Source: Planctomycetota bacterium (GTDB taxonomy: Bacteria; Planctomycetota; UBA8742; UBA2392). From it: 64,000 nucleotides of DNA. The stretch's first letter is position 1, and each line of letters starts with the position of its first letter. Positions 35,938 to 43,983 of the stretch are shown piece by piece. The translations under genes and the position numbers were made by a program. The notes beneath the pieces are model-generated. The model did no database searches. It saw only the letters and a list, made by a program, of their open reading frames with translations, and was not told the DNA's origin. The stretch lies in the NCBI GenBank assembly GCA_016722065.1, contig JADKGX010000002.1:248001-312000 (forward strand), read 5' to 3'.

Positions 35938-37421
35938 AGACCCTGACACGGGCGTTGACGTGTCTTCCCCCCGGACTTGCCATCGCTGTTATGGCGGCGT
36001 GCTCTATGTCCAGCCAGGCGCGCCCCGCCGATCGCAACCCGCTTGCCCCTGACCCCGTCCAGCGTCAGCCGGCCAGCTATTACGAAGCCCAACTGGTCGA
36101 GTTGCCCCTGCGCGTGCGCAGTTACGACTTGACCGGGCGCCAGCGGCGCCTGCCGGTTGTGGTGCGTGAAATGCACCCGATTCATGACGACGTTCGAGAC
36201 GAAATCCTCGTCATCGACGCCGACGACGGGCGCAACTACATGTGGAGTATCGACTCCTACGACTTCACGTTGCACTGGCGTACGCCGATCGAGAAGCGCG
36301 TTGATTTTGAACCGCTTTCCACGCGCAACTACGTCTTTCTGATGAACAAAGACGGCGAGTACCAGGCCTACGACCGGCTTTCCAGCCCCCGTGAGGGTGA
36401 AAGCCGCCTCGTCAGCAAGGGCCGCTTTGAGGGCGACACGTTTCCCAGCGCCCACCCAGCCAGTAACGACACGCACCTGTTCGTGCCCGCGACAAACAGC
36501 AACAGCGTCAAGGGTTTGAGCATGATCAGCAATGCCCGCGGCCAGGGCGCTGAAAGCTGGGCGTTTCCGCGCGCCGGCACGGCCAGTGGCGGCACCTTCA
36601 TGCAGGTCAACACCAGGCCTGCAGCAGACCGCGAAACCGTGGCCTTTGTGAACAACAACAACCGGCTGTACATGGTAGACGCCCAGACTGGCGAATACCG
36701 CGCCGACCCGTACCTGGAAGCGCAGTCACGCACGACGCCCACGATCAAGGACGACCTGGTGTTTGTTGGGTCCGATCGTGGCCAGTTGTTCGCCTGGCAG
36801 AAGTCGGGCCAGTCCGCCTGGGTGGCGGAAATCGACGGCCTGCCTTACGGCGACATTTTTGTCGAGGACCGCTGGGTGTTTGTACACACCCTGGAAGTTT
36901 ACGACCGCAAGGTAGCCACAGACGACGGCCGCGGTTCACGCCTGAAGGCCGACGTGCGTCCGGGCAAACTGATGGCTTTTCAGTACAAGGTCATCGACAT
37001 CAAAGACGACCGCCCGGTGTATGAACTGGTCGACGGCGACCCCAAGACGCCCTACACCAAGGAACCGGTCTGGTCAGAGCCGGATGTCGGCCAGCAGGTG
37101 CTGATGGTCAATGGCAACTACGTGTATGTGCTGTACGAGCAGACCGAAGAGTTCCTGGGCGAGCGCGAAAAAGCCAAGCTGCGCGACGAAGGCCGCATTG
37201 TCACCAAGGCCGACGAACTTCGCACGGTGTCGCGTCAGTTGAAGGTTCTGGACGTCAACACCGGCCGCCTTGCGCGCCCGGAATGGAGCCTGAACCTGAT
37301 GGACTTCGCCTTTGTGTCGGGCTCGATGCAGGAGCGTGATCGCGCCCTGTACCTTGCCACCAAGGACGGCTATGTGTTCAAGGTGTACGCCGGAAAGAAC
37401 AAGGCCGCAGGCGGCGGATAG
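35934..37421 (+). CDS. PQQ-like beta-propeller lipoprotein
   Basis: A 495-residue protein. The start is GTG 35934, with AAGGAG 8 nt upstream. A lipoprotein signal peptide ends VMAAC with Cys23 as the lipidation site. The mature part has repeated propeller-blade strands of PQQ-like type (ILVIDADDGRNYMWSIDSYD; LYMVDAQTGEYRADPYL; LVFVGSDRGQLFAWQKSGQ; LYLATKDGYVFKVYAG). It resembles BamB-like or other WD/PQQ-like scaffolds but lacks quinoprotein active-site residues that I can identify. A surface or periplasmic scaffold role is inference. A strong hairpin follows. Confidence 0.8.
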   Translation: MKTLTRALTCLPPGLAIAVMAACSMSSQARPADRNPLAPDPVQRQPASYYEAQLVELPLRVRSYDLTGRQRRLPVVVREMHPIHDDVRDEILVIDADDGRNYMWSIDSYDFTLHWRTPIEKRVDFEPLSTRNYVFLMNKDGEYQAYDRLSSPREGESRLVSKGRFEGDTFPSAHPASNDTHLFVPATNSNSVKGLSMISNARGQGAESWAFPRAGTASGGTFMQVNTRPAADRETVAFVNNNNRLYMVDAQTGEYRADPYLEAQSRTTPTIKDDLVFVGSDRGQLFAWQKSGQSAWVAEIDGLPYGDIFVEDRWVFVHTLEVYDRKVATDDGRGSRLKADVRPGKLMAFQYKVIDIKDDRPVYELVDGDPKTPYTKEPVWSEPDVGQQVLMVNGNYVYVLYEQTEEFLGEREKAKLRDEGRIVTKADELRTVSRQLKVLDVNTGRLARPEWSLNLMDFAFVSGSMQERDRALYLATKDGYVFKVYAGKNKAAGGG

Positions 37422-37444
37422 CACAGTACCCACGAATCAAGACG

Positions 37445-37468
37445 CGGGCCGGCCCTTTGGCCGGCCCG
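37445..37468 (+). terminator. Terminator after the beta-propeller gene
   Basis: A 10-bp stem CGGGCCGGCC / GGCCGGCCCG with loop CTTT, followed by TTCGTTTC, 24 nt after the stop codon. Confidence 0.75.
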
Positions 37469-37517
37469 TTCGTTTCAAGCCAGCCGTAACCGAAGCATGG
37501 CAGGCAAGGAGCCCCGC

Positions 37518-37727
37518 ATGAACCCGCGCGACAAGGCAGGCATCAAGACTCGGGCCAAGGCCCAGTTTACGATCAAGTGGGACGACTACAGCGGCAGCGT
37601 CAAGCTGGTGGCGCAGGTGATCAAGGCCCAGATCAAGCACGGAACAGGCGACCTGCACGGCGAGTTATCGAAGGCGTTTCGGCAACTGGGCATGGACGTA
37701 ATCGACGCGATTGTTGACGAGCTGTAG
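37518..37727 (+). CDS. 69-residue hypothetical protein
   Basis: Start 37518 is preferred over an in-frame ATG at 37497 because AAGGAG lies 7 nt upstream. The protein is Lys-rich with amphipathic helices (KLVAQVIKAQIKHGTGDL, then LSKAFRQLGMDVIDAIVDEL). No signal or TM. Not recognised. It sits alone between a terminator and the convergent VWA gene. Confidence 0.6.
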   Translation: MNPRDKAGIKTRAKAQFTIKWDDYSGSVKLVAQVIKAQIKHGTGDLHGELSKAFRQLGMDVIDAIVDEL

Positions 37728-37733
37728 GCAGCA

Positions 37734-40151
37734 CTACGGCCGCTTGCGCAGCGCGTAGCCGGCAAGCAGTAGACCCGTCGCCGCCAGGGCCAGCAGCCAA
37801 TCCAGCGCAAAGGGCTGCTCGGCCGGTTGCTCAAAGCGGCGCGGGTGCCAGGCGGCGAGCGAACTCATCACGCGAAAACCCGCGGCCTCAGCCTGTGCAA
37901 AGAACACGCTGTCGTTGCCAGTCAGGCGCAACTCAGGCGCGGGCAACTTTGGCAAGGCAATGCGTTGCAGTTCACGGTCGCCATCCAGTACGACCAGCAG
38001 TTCTTGATCTGGCAGCGGGTCCAGCCGCCACCGACCCTCGGCAAGGCGGGGCAGGTTTAGGTCCTGGGATGTTCTTAGGTCGCCCGTTGGCGCGCTGCTG
38101 CTTCCTACCCACAGAAGTTCTGCGCCTTCTGGCGTGGAGCTCAGGATCAAGTTCGGGCGGCCTGCAGTTTCCAGCAGCCATTGCAGAGCGTTGCTGACTT
38201 GCGCCTGCCAGGCTGGCTGCTGCCAGAACGCAGAAACGGCCTGGTCGCCTGCGCCAGGGGCACAAATCGCCCCTGTTCGCCCAACCAGCTGGCGCCGCGA
38301 CAGCAGCGGGTACTGCCCACCTGCGGCTTTGGGCACCCCGGCATCCAGTTGCACGCTGTCAGTTTGCCGAAGCGAGGTGCGCACCAGCACAGGCAGCGCT
38401 ACATCCAGCCCGGCAGCCTTCATGGGCTCGCGACGGACCAGCGTTTTGTCGTACGCCGCCATCGCTTCCTCCATGGCCCGCAGCAGGTCATCAAAGCCGC
38501 CGCTGCCCACGCCAACCACGTGCACGTCAGGGCGCGAGGGCGCGTCAACCAGCCATTGCAGCCATACCGGTGTGTTGGCGTCTGTCAGCACGACATCCAG
38601 GCGCAGGCCCAGTTCAGCAACCCTTGCGGCAACCTGCTGCCAGGCCTCAACAGCCACGGCTTCACCTTCTTCGCCGTCGGTTACCAGCATCAGGCGCGCT
38701 GGCGCGTTTGCGCTGCCCGCGTGTGGGGCCAAAGCCTCCAGCGCTGCCGCCAAGGATTGCCGAATCAGTGTGCGCCCAGCAGGCGCCAGGCGGTCAATCG
38801 CTGCCTGGTGATCGGTACTGTTGGCAACGGGTACAAAGACCGGGGCCTGGGTCAATCCGCCTGAAAACCCCACCACGGCCAGGCTGTCGGCCGGCTGCAA
38901 CGACCGGACAAATCGTGCCGCGCCGGCTTGCAGCAGGTCCAGCTTGCGCGCACCGCCAGCCGTGCGTTCTTGCATGCTGGCCGAAGTATCGAGCAACAGC
39001 AACACATGGCGGGCCGGGGCGTCGTCGGGCCAGAATTTCACGGGCATCACGTCTTCCAGCCTCGTGCCGCGATAACCCCCGGGCCCAAAGGCGGCGTCTG
39101 CGCCACACATCAGAACGCTTCCGCCGGCCCCCACCCATTGGGCCAGGGTTTCCAGTTGGCTTGCGTCGGCACCAGACCGCGCCAAGGCCAGGTCATGAAT
39201 CACCAGCAGGTCCACGCCCTGCAACTGCCCTGCGGCCACAGGCAGCGAATCGGTGACCCTCACTTCGTTGCGCGGGTCCGCCGACAGCAGTGCCAGCAAA
39301 GCATCGGATGCTTCTGGCACTGCGGGGTCGCGCGTAAAGACCACCACCCGCTTGCCGCCAGCGACCACGGCACATTGGGCGCTGTCGTTACGCGGCTCGC
39401 GATCGGCGGGCAGGTCAAGCTGTATGCGATACCATTGCAGGCCCGCATTGGCGGGTATCAGGGCGGTGCTGACGGTGACGGGCTGGTTGGCGGCCAGCAA
39501 ACGCGTGCCCGAGGCAATCTCGCTTTCCCCACGCAGGAACTTCCATTTTACTTCCGCATCGATGTCGCAGGCGATGTCCGCCGAAAGTGTCACCACCACG
39601 CCCGCAGCTACCATCGAAGGCGCGCGCAGGGCCAGTATCGCGGCATCCGGGTGGGCAGGCGGCGTGATTGGAACCAGAATCACCCGACGCGGGTCCAGTG
39701 CCAGGGCAAGGTCCTGCGGCCTGGCGCGGCCGTCCGTGTACAGCACCAGTTCGCCGTTCATGCCCGGGCGGGAAAGCGCGTCGGCCAGCCGTTGCAGGTG
39801 CGTAGGGCCGCCGCGCGGCTGGCCTGCGTCGCGCACCGCGTCTGACAACTGAAGCTGCAACAGGCTGTGCCCAGGCGGCAAATCGACAGACTTGATGTCT
39901 GCCCCTGCCTGTGCCTGCAGCTGTGATTGCCGCGAGGCCACAGAATCGGACACATCCAGCACAATCGCGTGCAGCACGTCGCTTGATTCCACCCCCAGTT
40001 GCGGCCCCGCTGCGGCAGCCAGCAACAGCACACCAGCCAGCCCGAACAGCAAAGGGGCAAGGCGGCGCCGCCACAACCCCAGACCCAAAGTGGGCAAAAG
40101 CAGGGCCACGGCTGCAAGACCGAACCAAGGATGAACAAACTCCAGCGCCAT
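37734..40151 (-). CDS. Membrane protein with two von Willebrand factor A-like domains
   Basis: An 805-residue protein. Two N-terminal TMs (about 8-50) resemble the BatA/aerotolerance layout. A first VWA-like domain begins at AIVLDVSDS (Asp66, Ser68, Ser70), then a Rossmann/GATase1-like segment (LLVIHDLALARSG; GGSVLMCGADAAFGPGGYRG). A second VWA has a full MIDAS start DTSAS (388-392). A single TM closes the protein (about 780-800, DWLLALAATGLLLAGYAL). GAGG lies 5 nt before the ATG. Likely periplasmic metal-dependent protein binding. Unlike usual Bat operons there is no MoxR ATPase or DUF58 gene nearby. Divergent from a SpoIID-like gene. Confidence 0.85.
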   Translation of the reverse strand: MALEFVHPWFGLAAVALLLPTLGLGLWRRRLAPLLFGLAGVLLLAAAAGPQLGVESSDVLHAIVLDVSDSVASRQSQLQAQAGADIKSVDLPPGHSLLQLQLSDAVRDAGQPRGGPTHLQRLADALSRPGMNGELVLYTDGRARPQDLALALDPRRVILVPITPPAHPDAAILALRAPSMVAAGVVVTLSADIACDIDAEVKWKFLRGESEIASGTRLLAANQPVTVSTALIPANAGLQWYRIQLDLPADREPRNDSAQCAVVAGGKRVVVFTRDPAVPEASDALLALLSADPRNEVRVTDSLPVAAGQLQGVDLLVIHDLALARSGADASQLETLAQWVGAGGSVLMCGADAAFGPGGYRGTRLEDVMPVKFWPDDAPARHVLLLLDTSASMQERTAGGARKLDLLQAGAARFVRSLQPADSLAVVGFSGGLTQAPVFVPVANSTDHQAAIDRLAPAGRTLIRQSLAAALEALAPHAGSANAPARLMLVTDGEEGEAVAVEAWQQVAARVAELGLRLDVVLTDANTPVWLQWLVDAPSRPDVHVVGVGSGGFDDLLRAMEEAMAAYDKTLVRREPMKAAGLDVALPVLVRTSLRQTDSVQLDAGVPKAAGGQYPLLSRRQLVGRTGAICAPGAGDQAVSAFWQQPAWQAQVSNALQWLLETAGRPNLILSSTPEGAELLWVGSSSAPTGDLRTSQDLNLPRLAEGRWRLDPLPDQELLVVLDGDRELQRIALPKLPAPELRLTGNDSVFFAQAEAAGFRVMSSLAAWHPRRFEQPAEQPFALDWLLALAATGLLLAGYALRKRP

Positions 40152-40194
40152 CGAGCCTCAAGTCCTGCGTGGCTAGCGACCGATAAACCCCGTG

Positions 40195-40206
40195 TGTGTG
40201 CACACA
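40195..40206. promoter_or_regulatory. Perfect palindrome between divergent VWA and SpoIID-like genes
   Basis: TGTGTGCACACA, a 12-bp perfect dyad in the 82-nt divergent promoter region. On the minus strand it overlaps a possible -35 (TTGTGT) with TATCGG 16 nt on. A repressor or activator site controlling one or both genes is plausible. Confidence 0.4.
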
Positions 40207-40233
40207 ATTGGGCGCACATTAGCCGGAGATGCC

Positions 40234-41445
40234 ATGAGAAAACGTCCCGTAGTGATGCTGCTGCTGACAGGCTTCCTGCTGGTAGGCCTGGTTGCCGCCT
40301 GCGCCAACACCGGCCACAAAGACGCCCAGGGCGAACTTCTGGTGCCCATTCCACAGTATGGTGCCGCGCCACTGATTCGAGTCAAACTTACCGCCCCTAC
40401 GGCCAAGGATTCCATCCAGCTTGACGCAGGCAAGGCCGTAGTGCGCATGGATGGCAAGGAAGTCACGGTGGAGGGCCCGGTGCAACTCAAGCGTGGCCCC
40501 TCGTTTGTGTCAGCCGGCGACCTGGGGCAGGGTACGTTCGTGGAAATCACCCCGGCTACTCGGCCGGAACACTTCAGTCTGGATGGCCGCACCTATCGCG
40601 GCATTCTGCGTCTGTACGCCACCACGGAAGGCTGGGAGGTCATCAACGTGGTGGACCTGGAACAATACGTCGCTGGCGTAATCGGCTGGGAAATGATTGC
40701 CAGTTGGCCCGTGGAGGCACTCAAAGCCCAGGCCGTGGCCAGCCGCACCTACGCTGTATTCACCATGGAAGAATCGCGCGATGCGGGCAGAAACTGGGAT
40801 CTGGATGACAGCACAAGGTTCCAGGTCTACGGCGGAGTCGGCCCCACCGATTCTCCCAAACTGTGGCGCGAAACAGCCAACGTGCTGGCGGCCCGCAGCC
40901 AGACAACCGGGCTTGTGCTGACCTATCAAGGCAAGGGCTTCAAGGCGTTCTTTCACAGTACCAGCGGCGGCCACACCACGGACCCGCGCGTGGCCCTGGG
41001 CATTGACGCCAACATTGAACCACTGGGCGGGGTCGACCTAGGTGAATTCGACAAGGAAAGCCCCAAGGCCAACTGGGAAGTCAGGCTGGCAGCGAGCGAA
41101 GTCAATGCGCGACTGATTGAAAAGCGCATCGACCCGCGCAGCCCGATCAAGATCGAGCCCGAGGAGATCGCACCGAGCGGCCATGCCATCACGGTGCGGG
41201 TGTATGGGCCATCGGGTCACTCGGCAACCGTCAGCGCGATTGATCTGCGCATGGCGCTGGGCATTCCAAGCACACATTTCAAGGCCGAACGCAGCGGCGA
41301 CGAATGGGTCTTCACGGGCAAGGGTTACGGCCACGGCTGCGGCATGTGCCAATGGAGCGCAAGAGGAATGGCCAAGCAGGGCTGGGATTCCAACCGCATC
41401 CTGAAAACCATGTATCCCGGCAGCGAACTCAAGACACTGTACTAG
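40234..41445 (+). CDS. SpoIID/LytB-domain lipoprotein
   Basis: A 403-residue protein. GGAG lies 5 nt before the ATG. The signal peptide ends LVAAC (Cys23), so it is likely a lipoprotein. The SpoIID domain is clear: GVIGWEMIASWPVEALKAQA with the catalytic Glu in GWEM, VASRTYAV, and HSTSGGHTTDP. The C-terminal motif usually GHGVGMSQWGA reads GHGCGMCQWSARGMA, adding two Cys. SpoIID proteins are lytic transglycosylases acting on denuded glycan strands. Here it suggests peptidoglycan remodelling in a non-sporulating organism. A terminator follows. Confidence 0.9.
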   Translation: MRKRPVVMLLLTGFLLVGLVAACANTGHKDAQGELLVPIPQYGAAPLIRVKLTAPTAKDSIQLDAGKAVVRMDGKEVTVEGPVQLKRGPSFVSAGDLGQGTFVEITPATRPEHFSLDGRTYRGILRLYATTEGWEVINVVDLEQYVAGVIGWEMIASWPVEALKAQAVASRTYAVFTMEESRDAGRNWDLDDSTRFQVYGGVGPTDSPKLWRETANVLAARSQTTGLVLTYQGKGFKAFFHSTSGGHTTDPRVALGIDANIEPLGGVDLGEFDKESPKANWEVRLAASEVNARLIEKRIDPRSPIKIEPEEIAPSGHAITVRVYGPSGHSATVSAIDLRMALGIPSTHFKAERSGDEWVFTGKGYGHGCGMCQWSARGMAKQGWDSNRILKTMYPGSELKTLY

Positions 41446-41475
41446 CCCTGCCACCGCAGCCGAAAACACATGAAT

Positions 41476-41503
41476 GGCGCCGCAGATTGCGGCGCCTTCT
41501 TAT
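41476..41503 (+). terminator. Terminator of the SpoIID-like gene
   Basis: A 9-bp perfect stem GGCGCCGCA / TGCGGCGCC with a 3-nt loop at 41476-41496, followed by TTCTTATT. It overlaps the last codons of the convergent AMP-ligase-like gene. Confidence 0.8.
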
Positions 41504-43581
41504 TCCTCGGAATCGTCTGCTCGAAACGCCACGCCGGGCACGAACTTTGTGGCCATGCGCTTGAGTTCTAGGGCGCGAGTCTTGCCGGACGCATCCTGCG
41601 GAATGCGGTGGGCAAAGATCACCGTGGTGGGCTGGCGCTTGTCGCCCAGCTGGTGCGACATCCACTTTTTTAACTCCTGGCTCATTTGCCGGCGCTGCTC
41701 GTCGTTTGCTGGCAGGCGGCCGTCTTCGGGCCCGCCGTCAAATGTACCGCGCCGCATGACCACCCAGGTGGTCACAAGCGCGCCCTTCTTTTCGTGGGCA
41801 ATGGCAATGCTGGCGGCCTGTTCAACCTGCTTGAAGCTGAACAACGCTTCGTCAATCTCACGTGGCATGAAGGTTTCGCCGTCGCGCTCCACGACCTGTC
41901 CGCGCGGCCCAAGCACGTAAATGTAACCGTCAGCGTCCATGCGGCCCATGTCGCCCGTGTGGAACCAGCCACCAGCAAAGGCCGTGGGGTTGACGCTGGG
42001 GCGGTTGTAATACTCCTTGAGAACGTTCTCGCCCCACACGCAGATCTCGCCCGGTTCGCCAATGTTGGCGGTGGGAAAGATCGATGGGCTCATGCGCGAA
42101 AGGCTTGTGGGTTGCCAGTTATCGGACAACGGTTTGGGCGCGTGGCGGTCGTTCTGAATCGCAATCTTGTCCCCCACGCCCACACCTACGGAGCCCAGCT
42201 TGCGCGTGCCGTCAGTCGGGTTCAATGACGCGAAACAGGTCGTTTCGGTCATGCTGAAGCCTTCAATCACCGGCACCAGGAAGCATTGCTCAAAGGCCTT
42301 GAGGGTCGCGCGCGGCAGCGGCGCGGACCCGCACACCACCATGCGCAGGGTGCTGATGTCATGCGCCCGGGCAAGACCGCGCTCGCGGGCCTCTGTGTCC
42401 TCACGCAAGCCCAGCGCGCCGGGACTTTCGTGCGATCCAGGCCAGGGGGCTTCTCCGCGCACGCCGCGCGCTTCCACCATTTCGCGGCTGGACAGAATGC
42501 CAAGCATGGTCGGCACCGCCGCCATGGCCGTTACGCGATAACGTTCAATGGCGCGCCACACACGCGAAACGCTGAACTCGCGTGAAAGCACCACCGTGGC
42601 GCCAAGCGCCAGTGGCGCAAACAGGCCCATCACCTGCGCATTGACGTGAAACAGCGGCAGCACGTTCAAAACCCGGTCGCGGCTGCCAAGCTTCAGCCAC
42701 ACCGAAAGCCAGCGCGCGGCTGTCATGAACTGGCGGTGCTGCAAAATCGCACCACGCGGGTGCTTCAGATCATGGCCTGTGTAGGCCAGCTCCGCTTCAT
42801 CCCACCACTTGGGAGGGCGGGAAGTTGAGGCCTCGGCACTGGCCGATTCAAGGGCGCCATCCAGTTCAATCAGCGGCAGCAGGTCAACTTTGGCTGTTTC
42901 CTTGTGGCTGACATGCAGCTTTTGCCCGGCCAGGGTCTGCTTGGCGCCGCTGACCAGCACGGCCTGCAAGCCCGGAAGCTCTGTGTAGTAGTTCTGCACC
43001 AGCGGCCAGAAGCGTTCATCAACAACCAGCGTGATAGCGCCGCAGTCCTCCAGCGCAAATCGAATGTCTTCGGGCGCCAGGTCCGTGTGCACGGGCACGG
43101 GTATCATCCCGGCCTTCATGGCACCCAGCAGCACGAACACGCACTCAGGTGAGTTCTCCATCAGCAGCGCGATTCGAGACCCTTCTACGGCACCGAGTTC
43201 CCGAAGCACGTTGGCAGCGCGGTTGGTGCGTTCGTTCAAGGTGGCAAACGAATACTCGCGGCCGTCGTCTTCAAAGATCAGAAACGTGCGATCGGCAAGG
43301 TTTGCGGCCTGGGACTCAATCAGCGCGCGAATGCTTTCGTGCTCATTGAATCTGCGCAGCGGGTCCGTAAACCTTGCCCGCACGGAAAGCGTGTCTGTGG
43401 TACGCCGCGGCAACGAAGGTGCAGCCTTCACTGTGGGCCGTGGCTCACTGGCGGACATGGCGCGAGTTGCCTTCCCTTTGCCTTTGGGTTTTTGGGCGGG
43501 CTTGGCGGTTGCGGCTTTGCGCGCCGGTTTTGCGGGCTTGGGCGCGGGCTTCTTGTTCGCCTTCTTGTTTGAACGCGCCAT
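41500..43581 (-). CDS. AMP-dependent synthetase/ligase-like protein with degenerate P-loop and Lys/Pro/Ala-rich tail
   Basis: A 693-residue protein. GGAG lies 8 nt before the ATG at 43581. Residues 1-60 are Lys/Pro/Ala-rich (MARSNKKANKKPAPKPAKPA). The rest has the ANL fold with EGFSMTET (A5), GWFHTGDMGRMDADGYIYV (A7/A8) and the catalytic-lysine region PQDASGKTRALELKR. The A3 nucleotide loop, usually YTSGTTGxPKG, reads YTGHDLKHPRG (42751-42783), so the Ser/Thr/Gly core is lost. About 35 extra residues follow SREMVEARG. The fold indicates acyl-CoA synthetase ancestry; adenylation may be impaired or altered. Substrate unknown. Confidence 0.85.
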   Translation of the reverse strand: MARSNKKANKKPAPKPAKPARKAATAKPAQKPKGKGKATRAMSASEPRPTVKAAPSLPRRTTDTLSVRARFTDPLRRFNEHESIRALIESQAANLADRTFLIFEDDGREYSFATLNERTNRAANVLRELGAVEGSRIALLMENSPECVFVLLGAMKAGMIPVPVHTDLAPEDIRFALEDCGAITLVVDERFWPLVQNYYTELPGLQAVLVSGAKQTLAGQKLHVSHKETAKVDLLPLIELDGALESASAEASTSRPPKWWDEAELAYTGHDLKHPRGAILQHRQFMTAARWLSVWLKLGSRDRVLNVLPLFHVNAQVMGLFAPLALGATVVLSREFSVSRVWRAIERYRVTAMAAVPTMLGILSSREMVEARGVRGEAPWPGSHESPGALGLREDTEARERGLARAHDISTLRMVVCGSAPLPRATLKAFEQCFLVPVIEGFSMTETTCFASLNPTDGTRKLGSVGVGVGDKIAIQNDRHAPKPLSDNWQPTSLSRMSPSIFPTANIGEPGEICVWGENVLKEYYNRPSVNPTAFAGGWFHTGDMGRMDADGYIYVLGPRGQVVERDGETFMPREIDEALFSFKQVEQAASIAIAHEKKGALVTTWVVMRRGTFDGGPEDGRLPANDEQRRQMSQELKKWMSHQLGDKRQPTTVIFAHRIPQDASGKTRALELKRMATKFVPGVAFRADDSEE

Positions 43582-43983
43582 CGAAGTCTCCAGTGGCGTC
43601 AGATTAGCGTAGCCCTGCCTGTGCGCAAGAAAGTTGGGTGTGTCAGAAACCCCGCAAACTTTACCCACATTGTTTGTGGATAAACTGTCAGTCACGGCAT
43701 GCAGCTGCCTTCACTTCAAGGTTTCTTGACCTGCGGGGCGGATGCGGGTTCCAACCAAACGCCGACCCCGATTGGGGTCTGTATGGGAAAGCCTTGGTGA
43801 TAACGGCATTTAGGGAGTGTTGGCGGCCAGCGCAGCCGCGCCTTGCAAAGTGTACTTTATAAAGTGTTTGCCAATGGGCCTAAACAATCGGCCTGCGTTT
43901 TGGCCGGCCCGTCAATTGTGGATAACCCCGTGGAAACCCGGCCTGAAGCGCGCAAACTGGCCCCGGTGTCGTCCCAGGGTGCG
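43582..43983. other. Non-coding stretch with DnaA boxes (candidate origin or DnaA-controlled site)
   Basis: No convincing gene in 402 nt. It contains two perfect DnaA boxes, TGTGGATAA at 43675-43683 and 43917-43925 (reverse complement TTATCCACA), plus a one-mismatch box TTACCCACA at 43661-43669 facing the first. The first two form a near-palindrome TTTAcCCACA-N5-TGTGGATAAA. An AT-richer segment (ACTTTATAAAGTG, 43854-43866) lies between. No dnaA, dnaN, gyrB or parAB is in the window. Confidence 0.5.
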
